Assembly: GCF_014174515.1 (NCBI RefSeq)
Contig: NZ_JACJUG010000004.1
Location: 1 to 64,000, forward strand
Length of the DNA: 64,000 bases
Origin: Mitsuaria sp. WAJ17
GTDB lineage: Bacteria; Pseudomonadota; Gammaproteobacteria; Burkholderiales; Burkholderiaceae_C
Direction of reading: 5' to 3'
Positions 9,257-17,936 of this stretch are shown here, piece by piece. A program made the translations under genes and the position numbers. Below the pieces are notes generated by a model, which ran no database searches, was not told the DNA's origin, and saw nothing but the letters and a program-made list of their open reading frames with translations. The first letter of the stretch is position 1, and every line of letters starts with the position of its first letter.

Positions 9257-11809
9257 ATGTCTTCGCGTTTAGATCTCAAGGCCCAGCTGCGCCGCTGGTC
9301 CCAGCCCCTGCGCCTGCTGGCCACCACCTGGTGGCGCCGCCAGTCCCCTTCCCGACAGGACCGCTTCGCCACCCTGGGTCCGCTGATCTCGGTGCTGCTC
9401 TTCCTGGCGGCCATCATCCTGGCCTTCTGGTACCTGCGTAACGAGGAAATAGAGCGCGAGCAGGAGGCCGTCAAACGGGACACCGAGATCGCCCAGAAGC
9501 AGATCCAGCTGCGCCTGATCGAGAACCAGGAGCAGCTGGTGCGCATCGCCCGGGAAATCGCCACCCGCGCCACCGACACCCACGAGTTCAACACCCAGGC
9601 CAGCACCTGGGCCCGGGACCGACCCGAGATCACCCACGTCACCTGGCTCAGCAGCCGTCGCGAGCGGCGGGCCAGCGTCAGCGCGGCGGGCTACCAGGCG
9701 GACAGCCTCATGGCACTGGAGGGCAGCGACCCCTCCATGCCCGCAGGCCAGGCCGGCAGCGCCTCGGAGAACGCCTTCCAGCTGGTCAAGGAGCGGCGCC
9801 AGCCGGCCTACTCCCAGGCCTTCAGTGATGCCAACAACACCATGGTCTTCCAGGTCCAGGTGCCGCTGATCGACCGCACCGGCTTCTCTGGCGTGCTCAT
9901 CGCGGAGTACACGGTGGAAGGCCTGCTGCGCTACTACGTGCCCTCGGACGTCGCCGTGCGCCACGCCATCGCCGTGCTGGACTCGCGCGACATGGTCGTG
10001 GCCAGCACCGTCACCCCCATGCCGGGGCAGAAGCTCAAGAAGCCCTCCATCTTCCATGAGGTGCCCCTGGCGCCGGCCTTCAACGGCCTGGTGCTGCGCG
10101 GCCAGGGCTACCGCACCTCGGTGGGCCTGATTTCCAACACCCTGTTCTGGATGGTGGTGGCGCTCTCGGTGCTGACGGTCTGGATGCTGCTGGGCACCTG
10201 GAAGCACATGCGCCGGCGCATGCAGGCCCAGAACGCCCTGATCAACGAGACCAACTTCCGCCGGGCCATGGAGAACTCCATGCTCACCGGCATGCGCGCC
10301 ATGGACATGGAATCGCGCATCTCCTACGTCAACCCCGCCTTCTGTGCGATGACGGGCTTTTCGGAAGGCGAGCTGATCGGCCGCAAGCCGCCCTTCCCCT
10401 ACTGGCCCCCCGACCGCTATGAAGAGAATGCCCGCCTGCTGCAACAGGAGATCCAGGGCCGCAGCCCGGCCGGCGGCGCGGAGGTCAAGGTCATGCGCAA
10501 GGACGGCACCACGTTTGATGCCCGCATGTACGTCTCGCCCCTGATCGACCCCAAGGGCAAGCAGACCGGCTGGATGACCTCGATGACCAACATCACCGAG
10601 GCCAAGCGCGTGCGCGACCAGCTCTCGGCCTCGCACGAGCGCTTCACCACCGTGCTTGAAGGCCTGGATGCCGCGGTGTCCGTGCTCTCCGTCCAGCAGG
10701 GCGAACTGCTGTTTGCCAACCGCAGCTACCGGCTGTGGTTCGGCGCCGACCCGAAAGGCCATGCCATGCTGGCCGGCGGCAAGCTGGGCCGCGGCAAGGA
10801 GGACCCCGACCATGACGAGGAGGTCGATGACTACTCCGGTCTGCCCGCCCAGCCCCTCATGGAGGTGGGATCGGACCCGCGCGAGGTCTACATCGACAGC
10901 CTGGAGATGTGGTTCGACGTGCGCGCCCGCTACCTGCAGTGGACCGACGGTCGCCTGGCCCAGATGCTGATCGCCACCGACATCACCGCGCGCCGCCGCG
11001 CCGAGGAGCAGGCCGCCCAGCAGGCCGAGAAGGCCCAGGTCACCAGCCGCCTGATGACCATGGGCGAGATGGCCTCCAGCGTGGCCCATGAGCTGAACCA
11101 GCCGCTCACCGCCATCACCAACTACTGCAACGGCATGGTCTCGCGCGTGCGCAACGACCAGATCGGCAAGGACGACCTGCTGGCCGCGCTGGAGAAGACG
11201 GCCAAGCAGGCGCAGCGGGCCGGGCAGATCATCCACCGCATTCGCAACTTCGTGAAGCGCAGCGAGCCGCAGCGCGCGCCCTCCCAGGCGCACGACATCG
11301 TCGAAGATGCGGTGGAGCTCGCCGGCATTGAGCTGCGCCGGCGCAATGTGGCCATCCACACCTACGTGGCCCAGCGCCTGCCCACGCTGCTGGTGGATCC
11401 CATCCTGATCGAGCAGGTGCTGATGAACCTGCTGAAGAACGCCGCCGAGGCCATCGACAACGCGGGCCTGCCGGTCTCGCGCCGCCACATCGAGCTGCGC
11501 GTGGTGCCCAAGCACACGCCCGAGCTTGGGGCCAATATCGAGTTCTCGGTGACCGACATGGGCCCGGGGCTGCCCGAGGAAGTCATCGAGCGCATGTACG
11601 AGGCCTTCTTCTCGACCAAGGCCGATGGCATGGGCATCGGACTAGGGTTATGCCGGTCCATCGTGGAGTCCCACCAGGGCCGGATCCGTGCCGAGAACTT
11701 ATACAATGGCTCGGCGATCGTGGGGTGCAGGTTCGCCTTCACCATCCCCGTCGAAATCCCGCGCCACGAGGCGCCGGGCACAGCCCAAAACACTGCAGAG
11801 ACACCATGA
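9257..11809 (+). CDS. membrane PAS-domain sensor histidine kinase
   Basis: 850 residues. Two membrane helices (about 44-60 and 295-314) frame a roughly 230-residue extracytoplasmic sensor region. Two PAS domains follow (about 330-445, with YVNPAFCAMTGFSEGELIG, and 460-580). The dimerisation domain carries the phosphorylated His611 in VAHELNQPLTAI, and the ATPase domain has an N box (LLKNAAEAIDNA) and G boxes (DMGPGLPEE, GMGIGLGLCRS). The layout resembles FixL/DctB-type kinases. The stop overlaps the ATG of a FixJ-type regulator (ATGA), so the two form a cognate pair. It is divergent from aceE, so control of pyruvate dehydrogenase or of carbon entry is plausible but unproven; the signal is unknown. 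Confidence 0.9.
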   Translation: MSSRLDLKAQLRRWSQPLRLLATTWWRRQSPSRQDRFATLGPLISVLLFLAAIILAFWYLRNEEIEREQEAVKRDTEIAQKQIQLRLIENQEQLVRIAREIATRATDTHEFNTQASTWARDRPEITHVTWLSSRRERRASVSAAGYQADSLMALEGSDPSMPAGQAGSASENAFQLVKERRQPAYSQAFSDANNTMVFQVQVPLIDRTGFSGVLIAEYTVEGLLRYYVPSDVAVRHAIAVLDSRDMVVASTVTPMPGQKLKKPSIFHEVPLAPAFNGLVLRGQGYRTSVGLISNTLFWMVVALSVLTVWMLLGTWKHMRRRMQAQNALINETNFRRAMENSMLTGMRAMDMESRISYVNPAFCAMTGFSEGELIGRKPPFPYWPPDRYEENARLLQQEIQGRSPAGGAEVKVMRKDGTTFDARMYVSPLIDPKGKQTGWMTSMTNITEAKRVRDQLSASHERFTTVLEGLDAAVSVLSVQQGELLFANRSYRLWFGADPKGHAMLAGGKLGRGKEDPDHDEEVDDYSGLPAQPLMEVGSDPREVYIDSLEMWFDVRARYLQWTDGRLAQMLIATDITARRRAEEQAAQQAEKAQVTSRLMTMGEMASSVAHELNQPLTAITNYCNGMVSRVRNDQIGKDDLLAALEKTAKQAQRAGQIIHRIRNFVKRSEPQRAPSQAHDIVEDAVELAGIELRRRNVAIHTYVAQRLPTLLVDPILIEQVLMNLLKNAAEAIDNAGLPVSRRHIELRVVPKHTPELGANIEFSVTDMGPGLPEEVIERMYEAFFSTKADGMGIGLGLCRSIVESHQGRIRAENLYNGSAIVGCRFAFTIPVEIPRHEAPGTAQNTAETP

Positions 11810-12435
11810 GCCTGATTCCGAAGAAGGGTACCGTCTACGTTGTCGATGACGATGAAGCGGTGCGCGATTCCCTGCAATGGCTGCTGGAAGGCAAGGACTA
11901 CCGCGTGAAGTGCTTCGATTCCGCCGAGTCCTTCTTGAGCCGTTACGACCCGCGCGAAGTGGCCTGCCTGATCACCGACGTGCGCATGGATGGCATGAGC
12001 GGCCTGGACCTCCAGGACAAGCTGCTGGAGCGCAAGAGCCCGCTGCCCGCCGTCTTCATCACCGGCCATGGTGACGTTCCCATGGCCGTGAACACCATGA
12101 AGAAGGGCGCGATGGACTTCATCGAGAAGCCCTTCAAGGAAGAGGAGTTGCTGGCCCTCGTCGAGCGCATGCTGGAGCAGGCCCGCGTGGAGTTCTCGCA
12201 GCACCAGGAAGCGGCCAGCCGCGAGGCCCTGCTGTCGCGCCTGACCACCCGCGAAGCCCAGGTGCTGGAGCGCATCGTCGCCGGCCGCCTGAACAAGCAG
12301 ATCGCCGACGACCTGGGCATCAGCATCAAGACCGTGGAGGCGCACCGCGCCAACATCATGGAGAAGCTCAACGCCAACACCGTGGCCGATCTGCTCAAGA
12401 TCGCCCTGGGCGCCTCGGCCCAGGCCAAGGCCTGA
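11806..12435 (+). CDS. FixJ/NarL-type two-component response regulator
   Basis: 209 residues. The receiver domain (1-125) has acidic residues in VDDDEAVR, phospho-acceptor Asp58 in LITDVRMDG, and the conserved Thr/Lys region [11 protein letters not shown] ... EKPFKEEE. The C-terminal LuxR-type helix-turn-helix (about 140-205) reads [20 protein letters not shown] and [17 protein letters not shown]. The start at 11806 overlaps the kinase stop by four bases, so the two are translationally coupled. A strong terminator follows at 12455, so the operon ends here. Regulators of this family bind promoters as dimers after phosphorylation; the adjacent aceE region is the obvious first target to test. 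Confidence 0.92.
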   Translation: MSLIPKKGTVYVVDDDEAVRDSLQWLLEGKDYRVKCFDSAESFLSRYDPREVACLITDVRMDGMSGLDLQDKLLERKSPLPAVFITGHGDVPMAVNTMKKGAMDFIEKPFKEEELLALVERMLEQARVEFSQHQEAASREALLSRLTTREAQVLERIVAGRLNKQIADDLGISIKTVEAHRANIMEKLNANTVADLLKIALGASAQAKA

Positions 12436-12454
12436 CGCTTCACCCCATCCCAGA

Positions 12455-12482
12455 AAAGCCGCTGAAGTTCCAGCGGCTTTTT
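12455..12482 (+). terminator. rho-independent terminator after the response regulator
   Basis: Perfect 10-bp stem AAAGCCGCTG / CAGCGGCTTT with an AAGTTC loop, ending in a five-T run. It ends only 24 bases before the folD start, so folD must be expressed by read-through or from a promoter overlapping the terminator. Confidence 0.88.
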
Positions 12483-12505
12483 GCATTCTCCGGAGCCTTT
12501 CCCCC

Positions 12506-13366
12506 ATGACCGCAACCCTCATCGACGGCGTCGCCCTCTCCAAGCAACTTCGCACCGAGGTGGCGCAACGCGCCGCCGCCCTGGCCCCGAAGGGCATCAA
12601 GCCCGGCCTGGCAGTGATCCTGGTGGGCGACAACCCGGCCAGCCAGGTCTATGTGCGCAACAAGGTCAAGTCCTGCGAGGACGTGGGCTTCCATTCGGTG
12701 CTGGAGAAGTACGAGGCCAGCATGAGCGAGGCCGAGTTGCTGGCCCGTGTCGAGGCGCTCAACAGCGATCCTGCCATCCACGGCATCCTGGTCCAGCTGC
12801 CCCTGCCCGACCACATCGACGACCACAAGGTCATCGAGGCCATCTCGCCGCTGAAGGACGTGGACGGCTTCCACGTGGCTTCGGCCGGCGCGCTGATGGT
12901 CGGGGAGACGGGCTTCAAGGCCTGCACGCCCTATGGCTGCATGAAGATGCTGGAGAGCATCGGCATGAAGGACCTGCGCGGCAAGCATGCCGTGGTGATC
13001 GGCCGCTCCAACATCGTGGGCAAGCCCATGGCCCTGATGCTTTTGCAGGCCAATGCCACCGTCACCATCTGCCACAGCGGCACAGCCGACCTGGCCGCGA
13101 TGACCCGCCAGGCCGACGTGGTTGTTGCCGCCGTGGGCAAGCGCAATGTGCTGACTGCGGATATGGTCAAGCCTGGCGCCGTGGTCATTGACGTGGGCAT
13201 GAACCGCAACGATGAAGGCAAGCTCTGCGGCGACGTGGACTTCGACGGCGTGCGCCAGGTGGCAGGCTGGATCACGCCGGTGCCTGGTGGTGTCGGCCCC
13301 ATGACCATCACCATGCTGCTGGTCAACACCATGGAGTCAGCCGAGCGCGCCGCCGGGGCCCGCTGA
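12506..13366 (+). CDS. folD: methylenetetrahydrofolate dehydrogenase/cyclohydrolase
   Basis: Cytosolic bifunctional enzyme that converts 5,10-methylene-THF to 10-formyl-THF, supplying one-carbon units for purine and formyl-Met synthesis. 286 residues, the normal length. Seen motifs: the catalytic Lys region [11 protein letters not shown], substrate loop [13 protein letters not shown], the LKDVDGFH signature, the NADP-fold [17 protein letters not shown] and the C-terminal [15 protein letters not shown] signature. Start ATG at 12506 with CGGAG about ten bases upstream. It stands alone between a terminator and the M3 peptidase gene 79 bp further on. Confidence 0.97.
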   Translation: MTATLIDGVALSKQLRTEVAQRAAALAPKGIKPGLAVILVGDNPASQVYVRNKVKSCEDVGFHSVLEKYEASMSEAELLARVEALNSDPAIHGILVQLPLPDHIDDHKVIEAISPLKDVDGFHVASAGALMVGETGFKACTPYGCMKMLESIGMKDLRGKHAVVIGRSNIVGKPMALMLLQANATVTICHSGTADLAAMTRQADVVVAAVGKRNVLTADMVKPGAVVIDVGMNRNDEGKLCGDVDFDGVRQVAGWITPVPGGVGPMTITMLLVNTMESAERAAGAR

Positions 13367-13445
13367 ACCCAGAGCGGCATCGACCGCCTCAACCGGCCAG
13401 CGCACCAGAGACAACGCAAGAGGCCTCAGCGCCCAGGGAGATTTC

Positions 13446-15494
13446 GTGAAAAACCCACTGCTCAGTACCGCCCCCCTGCCCTCCTTCGCAAGCATCCGCC
13501 CGGAACACATCCAGCCGGCTATCAGCGAGCTGCTGGAGGGCGCCCGCCGCGCCCAGACCGAGGCCACAGCCGACGCCACGCCGGCGGACTTCGACACCCT
13601 GGAGCGCGTGCTCAGCACGGCCACGGAGCGGCTGTCCGTCGCCTGGGGCGCCGTCAGCCACCTGAACGCGGTGGCCAACACGCCCGAGCTACGCGAGGCC
13701 TACAACGCCATGCTGCCGGCCGTCACCGAGTTCTACACAAGCCTAGGCGCCGACGAGAAGCTCTTCGCCAAGTACAAGGCCATCCAGCGGGCGCAGGGAG
13801 CGTCGCTGAACCCGGCCCGCCAGCAGGCCCTGCGGCACTGGATCCGCGACTTCGTGCTCTCCGGCGCCGACCTGCAGGGCGAAGCCAAGGCCCGCTTCGC
13901 TGCCATCCAGGAGCGCGCCGCCGAGCTGGGCCAGGCCTTCAGCGAGCATGTGATGGATGCCACCGACGGCTGGGTGCACTACGCCAGCCCCACCGAGATG
14001 GCCGGCGTGCCCGAGGACGTTCTGGCCCAGACCGCTCAGGCCGCCGAGCCGGACGGCAAAGCCGGCCTGCACAAGATCACCCTGCACTTCCCCTGCTACT
14101 TGCCGGTGATGCAGTACGCCAGCCATCGGCCGCTGCGCGAGCGCGTCTACCGCGCCTACGTCACCCGCGCCAGCGAGCTTGGCGACAAGCCCGAGTGGGA
14201 CAACAGCGCCCTCATGCAGGAGATGCTGGCCCTGCATCAGGAGGAAGCCGCCCTGCTGGGCTATGCCAACTACGCCGAGGTGTCCCTGGTGGCCAAGATG
14301 GCGGAGTCCCCCGCCCAGGTCATCACCTTCCTGCGCGAGCTGGCCGCCAAGGCACGCCCGCATGCCCAGCGCGACCTGGACGCCCTGCGCGCCTTCGCCC
14401 GCGAGCAGTTGGCCGCAGAGTTCCCCGAGGGGCAGCTGCAGGCCTGGGACCAAGCCTATGTCTCCGAGAAGCTGAAGATGGCCCGTTATGCCTTCAGCGA
14501 CCAGGAGGTGAAGCAATACCTGACCCTCCCGCGCGTGCTGGAGGGCCTGTTCAGCATCCTGGAGCGCGTCTTCGGCGTGCGCCTGATCGCCGACACGGCC
14601 GAGGTCTGGCATGAGTCCGTGCGCTTCTACCGCCTGGAGCGCCAGGGGCAGCTGATCGGACAGGTCTACCTCGACCTCTACGCCCGCACCGGCAAGCGCC
14701 CCGGCGCCTGGATGGACGAGGTCCGCGGCCGCTGGCGCCGCCCCGAGGGCTCGCTGCAGCTGCCAGTGGCACATCTGGTGTGCAACTTCGCGTCGCCGGT
14801 GGGCGTGAACGGACAAGAGCGGCCGGCGCTGCTGACGCATGACGACGTCACCACCCTCTTCCACGAGTTCGGCCACGGCCTGCACCACCTGCTGACCCGC
14901 GTCGAGGAGGCCGGCGTCTCTGGCATTTCCGGCGTCGAATGGGACGCGGTAGAGCTGCCCAGCCAGTTCATGGAGAACTTCTGCTGGGAGTGGGAGGTGC
15001 TGCAGCAGCTCTCCCGGCATGTGGACAGCGGCGAGCCCCTGCCCCGCAGCCTCTACGACAAGATGGTCGCCGCCAAGAACTACCAGGCCGGCCTGCAGAC
15101 GCTGCGCCAGATCGAGTTCGCGCTCTTCGACATGCGACTGCACGCCGAGCCCGGAAGCGAGCAGCACATCCAGCAGGTGCTGGACGCCGTGCGCGCGGAG
15201 ATCTCTGTCAATCCGCCGCCGGCCTTCAACCGCTTCCAGCACAGCTTCTCGCACATTTTTGCGGGCGGTTACTCTGCGGGTTATTACAGCTACAAATGGG
15301 CCGAGGTGCTCTCGGCCGACGCATGGAGCGCCTTCGAGGAAGAAGGCGTTTTCAATCCGGCCGTAGGCCGGCGCTACCTGGAGAACATCCTGGAAGTGGG
15401 TGGCTCGCGCGACGCCATGGACAACTTCAAGGCCTTCCGCGGCCGCGAGCCGCAGATCGACGCCCTGCTGCGTCACCAGGGCATGGCGGCCTGA
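13446..15494 (+). CDS. prlC: M3-family oligopeptidase A-type metalloprotease
   Basis: 682 residues, the usual length of oligopeptidase A, a cytosolic thermolysin-fold enzyme that degrades short peptides including cleaved signal peptides. The zinc site FHEFGHGLHH is clear, with the downstream Glu ligand likely in SGVEWDAVELPSQ. C-terminal M3 hallmarks are FSHIFAGGYSAGYYSYKWAE and the final GGSRDAMDNFKAFRGREP. The start is a GTG at 13446 preceded by GGGAG, and the N-terminus MKNPLLSTAPLPSF fits the family. No signal peptide is present, which agrees with a cytosolic location. Confidence 0.95.
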   Translation: MKNPLLSTAPLPSFASIRPEHIQPAISELLEGARRAQTEATADATPADFDTLERVLSTATERLSVAWGAVSHLNAVANTPELREAYNAMLPAVTEFYTSLGADEKLFAKYKAIQRAQGASLNPARQQALRHWIRDFVLSGADLQGEAKARFAAIQERAAELGQAFSEHVMDATDGWVHYASPTEMAGVPEDVLAQTAQAAEPDGKAGLHKITLHFPCYLPVMQYASHRPLRERVYRAYVTRASELGDKPEWDNSALMQEMLALHQEEAALLGYANYAEVSLVAKMAESPAQVITFLRELAAKARPHAQRDLDALRAFAREQLAAEFPEGQLQAWDQAYVSEKLKMARYAFSDQEVKQYLTLPRVLEGLFSILERVFGVRLIADTAEVWHESVRFYRLERQGQLIGQVYLDLYARTGKRPGAWMDEVRGRWRRPEGSLQLPVAHLVCNFASPVGVNGQERPALLTHDDVTTLFHEFGHGLHHLLTRVEEAGVSGISGVEWDAVELPSQFMENFCWEWEVLQQLSRHVDSGEPLPRSLYDKMVAAKNYQAGLQTLRQIEFALFDMRLHAEPGSEQHIQQVLDAVRAEISVNPPPAFNRFQHSFSHIFAGGYSAGYYSYKWAEVLSADAWSAFEEEGVFNPAVGRRYLENILEVGGSRDAMDNFKAFRGREPQIDALLRHQGMAA

Positions 15495-15502
15495 GCCTGC
15501 CC

Positions 15503-15527
15503 AGCCGCAGGGCGTGCCGCTGCGGCT
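15503..15527 (+). terminator. stem-loop after the M3 peptidase gene
   Basis: Perfect 8-bp stem AGCCGCAG / CTGCGGCT with a 9-base loop, eight bases past the stop codon. There is no T tract, so it may stabilise the 3' end or act with Rho. The rest of the 217-bp convergent gap up to 15711 shows nothing recognisable. Confidence 0.4.
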
Positions 15528-15711
15528 GGATGGATGGCGTGAGCAGCGGTGGGTGGCGGTGGTGGGCAGCGGGCCTTCTGGCAGAACCGCTGGTGGGGCC
15601 GCTGGGTGGTCAGTTGCTAAGGTAGCTGACAGGCCCGCGGAGCCCCTCGGTAGCGCCTGCCTCTGGGCCCGAGCACGAAGCCGGACAGACAGGCCGCCTG
15701 GCGCGTTGACC

Positions 15712-16059
15712 TCAGGCCGCCAGGTCCAGGGCCGTCCCCGGCTCCAGGCCCAGGCGGCGGGCCATGCCGGCGCGCAGCTTCAGCACGGAGCGTGCTTCCT
15801 GGCAACGCACCGTGCTCCAGGGCCGAACGCCGGTGACGATGCGCGCCACCGTGCCGTCGGCATTCAGGAAGACGGCATCCACCGCCTGGTTCATCCACCA
15901 GGTGGACAGCGTCCGGCTGGGGGCGATCCACAAACCGTAGCTCTTGGCGCGCCCGTAAGTGGGCAAGGGTTCTCCAATGGGACGCCGCCACCAGGGCAGG
16001 GTCTTGTGCACGTGATAGGGCGTCGCCTGCCCGTCCACATGCAGGGCAATCGTGGCCAT
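15712..16059 (-). CDS. DUF192 family protein
   Basis: 115 residues from the ATG at 16059, which has an AGGAG ribosome site; upstream in-frame codons lack one. The pattern fits DUF192: YGLWIAPSRTLSTWWMNQAVDAVFLNADGTVARIV, then a WSTVRCQEARSVLKLRAG stretch (family consensus A..vLEl.aG) and a GLEPGTALDL end. The function of the family is not established; many members are exported small beta-barrel proteins, but this one has no obvious signal peptide. It stands alone, convergent with the M3 peptidase gene, and 217 bp from the FecR gene. Confidence 0.75.
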   Translation of the reverse strand: MATIALHVDGQATPYHVHKTLPWWRRPIGEPLPTYGRAKSYGLWIAPSRTLSTWWMNQAVDAVFLNADGTVARIVTGVRPWSTVRCQEARSVLKLRAGMARRLGLEPGTALDLAA

Positions 16060-16276
16060 TCCAATCTCTCCTCGCTGCGTTGCGCACCGGGGCTTTTGTC
16101 TCGATCCCTTGTGCGGCAATGCCTTGCATTCAGGCAGCCCTCCCCGACTGCCACACTCCCGCTGGCATGCCGGCGGGAGACGGACGATAGCGTGGCCCCA
16201 CGGCGCTGTCCGTCAGCAGCGGTGAAAAGAGGTAAGGGAATGTGGAGGGCCGGTGGCGGCGCTGCGGACCGGGGCC

Positions 16277-17005
16277 TCAGTCCAGCGCCAGGCGCTGCTG
16301 CAGGCGCTGCAGCGCGGCCTCGTCGCGGCGGCCCTGGGCGCAGCTGTGGCCCTGCTGGCAGCGCACGCCGCCCTGGCCGGGCTGCAGCACGATGCCGGGC
16401 CCGGCCTCGCCCCGCCACTGTGCCTGCACGCCCTTGCTGCTGAAGGGCTCGCTGGCTGCGGCGCTGCCGTCGGGCGGCTCGCGGGACTCCACCGCCACTT
16501 CGCCGCTGAGAACATGCACCTGGGTGGCCTGGCGCCCGTCCACCTCCACCAGGAACTCCGTGCCGCGCACGGCGGTGACGGCGCTGGGCGTGCGCACCTG
16601 CCAGTGGCCACCGGCCACCGGCGCCACCTTCTGCCCCAGCAGGCCCAGCTTCAGCATGAAGCTGGCCATGCGCGGCTGGCCGGCCACCGACTCGAAGTGC
16701 TCGACCAGCAAACGGCTTTGCTCGGCCATCACGAGCACGGAGTCGTCCGGGCAGTGCAGCTTGAGGCGGGCGCCCTTGGCCGTGCGCAGCTCCATGCCCG
16801 CCGGCACCGCGAGGCCGGCCTGCACGGCGCCCTGCCGTGCGCCCTGCTGCCACTGCGCGCTGCCTTTCAGCGAGCGCACCTCGCAGGCCGTTGCAGCCGG
16901 GTCCGCGGCCAGGCTAGGGCCGGCCCAGACCGCCATGGCCAGCACGGCCCAGGCCGTCGGGCGAGAGGGCCCGGGTGTCCACAAGAAAACAGGCACGAGG
17001 CGCAT
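16277..17005 (-). CDS. secreted FecR-domain protein (copy 1)
   Basis: 242 residues. A signal peptide ends near AGPSLAA (about residue 34). The mature part is a FecR-type beta-rich domain (about 40-185): GSAQWQQGARQGAVQAG, then ELRTAKGARLKLHCPDDSVL, then WQVRTPSAVTAVRGTEFLVE. FecR domains sense or transmit envelope signals, classically to sigma factors, but no sigma factor lies here. It is divergent from the secreted protein/caspase operon and is a clear paralog of the FecR gene at 22277, sharing an 18-residue identical stretch. The C-terminus has a Cys pair (RCQQGHSCAQG). It is probably periplasmic. Confidence 0.85.
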   Translation of the reverse strand: MRLVPVFLWTPGPSRPTAWAVLAMAVWAGPSLAADPAATACEVRSLKGSAQWQQGARQGAVQAGLAVPAGMELRTAKGARLKLHCPDDSVLVMAEQSRLLVEHFESVAGQPRMASFMLKLGLLGQKVAPVAGGHWQVRTPSAVTAVRGTEFLVEVDGRQATQVHVLSGEVAVESREPPDGSAAASEPFSSKGVQAQWRGEAGPGIVLQPGQGGVRCQQGHSCAQGRRDEAALQRLQQRLALD

Positions 17006-17032
17006 GAACTTCTCCTGCAGGGGACTGCGCAG

Positions 17033-17038
17033 AGTCTA
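17033..17038 (-). promoter_or_regulatory. candidate -10 box of FecR copy 1
   Basis: TAGACT on the minus strand lies 28 bases upstream of the FecR start codon, with a GCAGGAGAA ribosome site in between. The matching -35 is not convincing. Confidence 0.3.
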
Positions 17039-17143
17039 GCCCTCCTGCCGCGCGCTGCGCAGACCGCCGATGCGGGGGGGGCGATGTCGCCGATTTTCCT
17101 GCCCTCCTCGCCTTGCCGCAGCGCTCTGCTGGGGCGCAGAATT

Positions 17144-17173
17144 CCGGCATCTCGCCAGAGATATTGCCGGAGG
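17144..17173 (+). promoter_or_regulatory. hairpin overlapping a Shine-Dalgarno site
   Basis: CCGGCA (17144-17149) pairs with TGCCGG (17165-17170), and the nested TCTC-GCCA-GAGA continues the stem, interrupted only by a three-base bulge. The last two stem bases are part of the GGAGG ribosome site (17169-17173) of the gene at 17181. The structure could limit translation of the secreted protein and the coupled caspase gene. Confidence 0.5.
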
Positions 17174-17180
17174 TGCCCGC

Positions 17181-17936
17181 ATGAACGCCCCATCCGCACC
17201 GCGCCTGCTGCGCAGCGCTCTCCTCGCGGCCCTGCTGCTGGGCCCGGTCGCCGCGCCTCCTTTGCTGGCCCAGCAGTCGGCCAATGCGGCACTGGACCAG
17301 TGCATACGCGGGCAGCAGCGCGGCAGCGGGCTTCTGGGCGGCCTGCTGGGCGCGCTGGGAGGCCTGGGCGTGCACCTGGGGCGGCGCAGCGAGGACCGCA
17401 GCAACGAGCGCGGCGGCGTCAGCATCAGCGTGGGGGCCGGCACTGGGGGCGCGCTGGGTCTGGCCTCGGCCTACTTCAACGCGGCCGCCACGTGCTTCAA
17501 GAAGCATCCGGAATGGCTGCCCGAATCACGACTGGAGCGCGGCCAGGACGTCGAGGCCTTGGTGCGCGAGACCGACTACCGCCCCGAACAGGGCCTGCTC
17601 GCCCGCAGCACCCAGGTCGACATGCCGCCCCAGGCCCGCCCCGACAGCGCGGTGGAGGTGCGCAGCCGCTTCATCCTGTTGACGCCCGATGGGTCCGAGG
17701 CCGCCGTGCAGATCGAACGCCGTCTCTTCGCCGTGGTGGAGGGCCAGGAGAGCGCCCTGCCCCTGCCCGCCCAGGCCCAGGAGCAGCGCGTGCTGCCGCC
17801 CGGAGAGCACCTGGACCTCGTGCGCCTGCCCATCCCCAAGGACGCACCGCTGGGCACGGTCTACCGCCTGGAGTTCCGCATTCGCGCGGGCGAGCTGCCG
17901 GCCTCCAGCGCACAGGCGCAGGTGCAGGTGATTTGA
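17181..17936 (+). CDS. secreted protein of unknown function, coupled to the caspase gene
   Basis: 251 residues from the ATG at 17181, chosen for its GGAGG site and signal peptide (LLRSALLAALLLGPVAAPPLLA). The mature N-terminus has a glycine-rich, possibly membrane-associating stretch (GSGLLGGLLGALGGLGVHLG and a later SVGAGTGGALGLA) resembling glycine-zipper segments. The second half is a beta-rich domain (VEVRSRFILLTPDGSEAAVQ ... GTVYRLEFRIRAGELP). The stop overlaps the start of the caspase-like lipoprotein (TGATG), so the two proteins are made together and probably act together in the envelope. No family recognised. Confidence 0.75.
   Translation: MNAPSAPRLLRSALLAALLLGPVAAPPLLAQQSANAALDQCIRGQQRGSGLLGGLLGALGGLGVHLGRRSEDRSNERGGVSISVGAGTGGALGLASAYFNAAATCFKKHPEWLPESRLERGQDVEALVRETDYRPEQGLLARSTQVDMPPQARPDSAVEVRSRFILLTPDGSEAAVQIERRLFAVVEGQESALPLPAQAQEQRVLPPGEHLDLVRLPIPKDAPLGTVYRLEFRIRAGELPASSAQAQVQVI

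Noticed and set aside
6433..9441. A 1002-codon plus-strand frame antisense to aceE
   Set aside because: aceE is certain on the other strand. The frame arises from GC-biased third codon positions, has a low-complexity His/Gly/Val/Gln composition and no motifs.
9269..11515. A 748-codon minus-strand frame antisense to the histidine kinase
   Set aside because: The kinase motifs on the plus strand are complete; the antisense frame has no recognisable domain.
16253..17935. Upstream extension of the caspase frame, about 560 codons
   Set aside because: It runs antisense through FecR copy 1 and through the secreted protein gene in another frame; the lipoprotein signal right after 17936 marks the true start.
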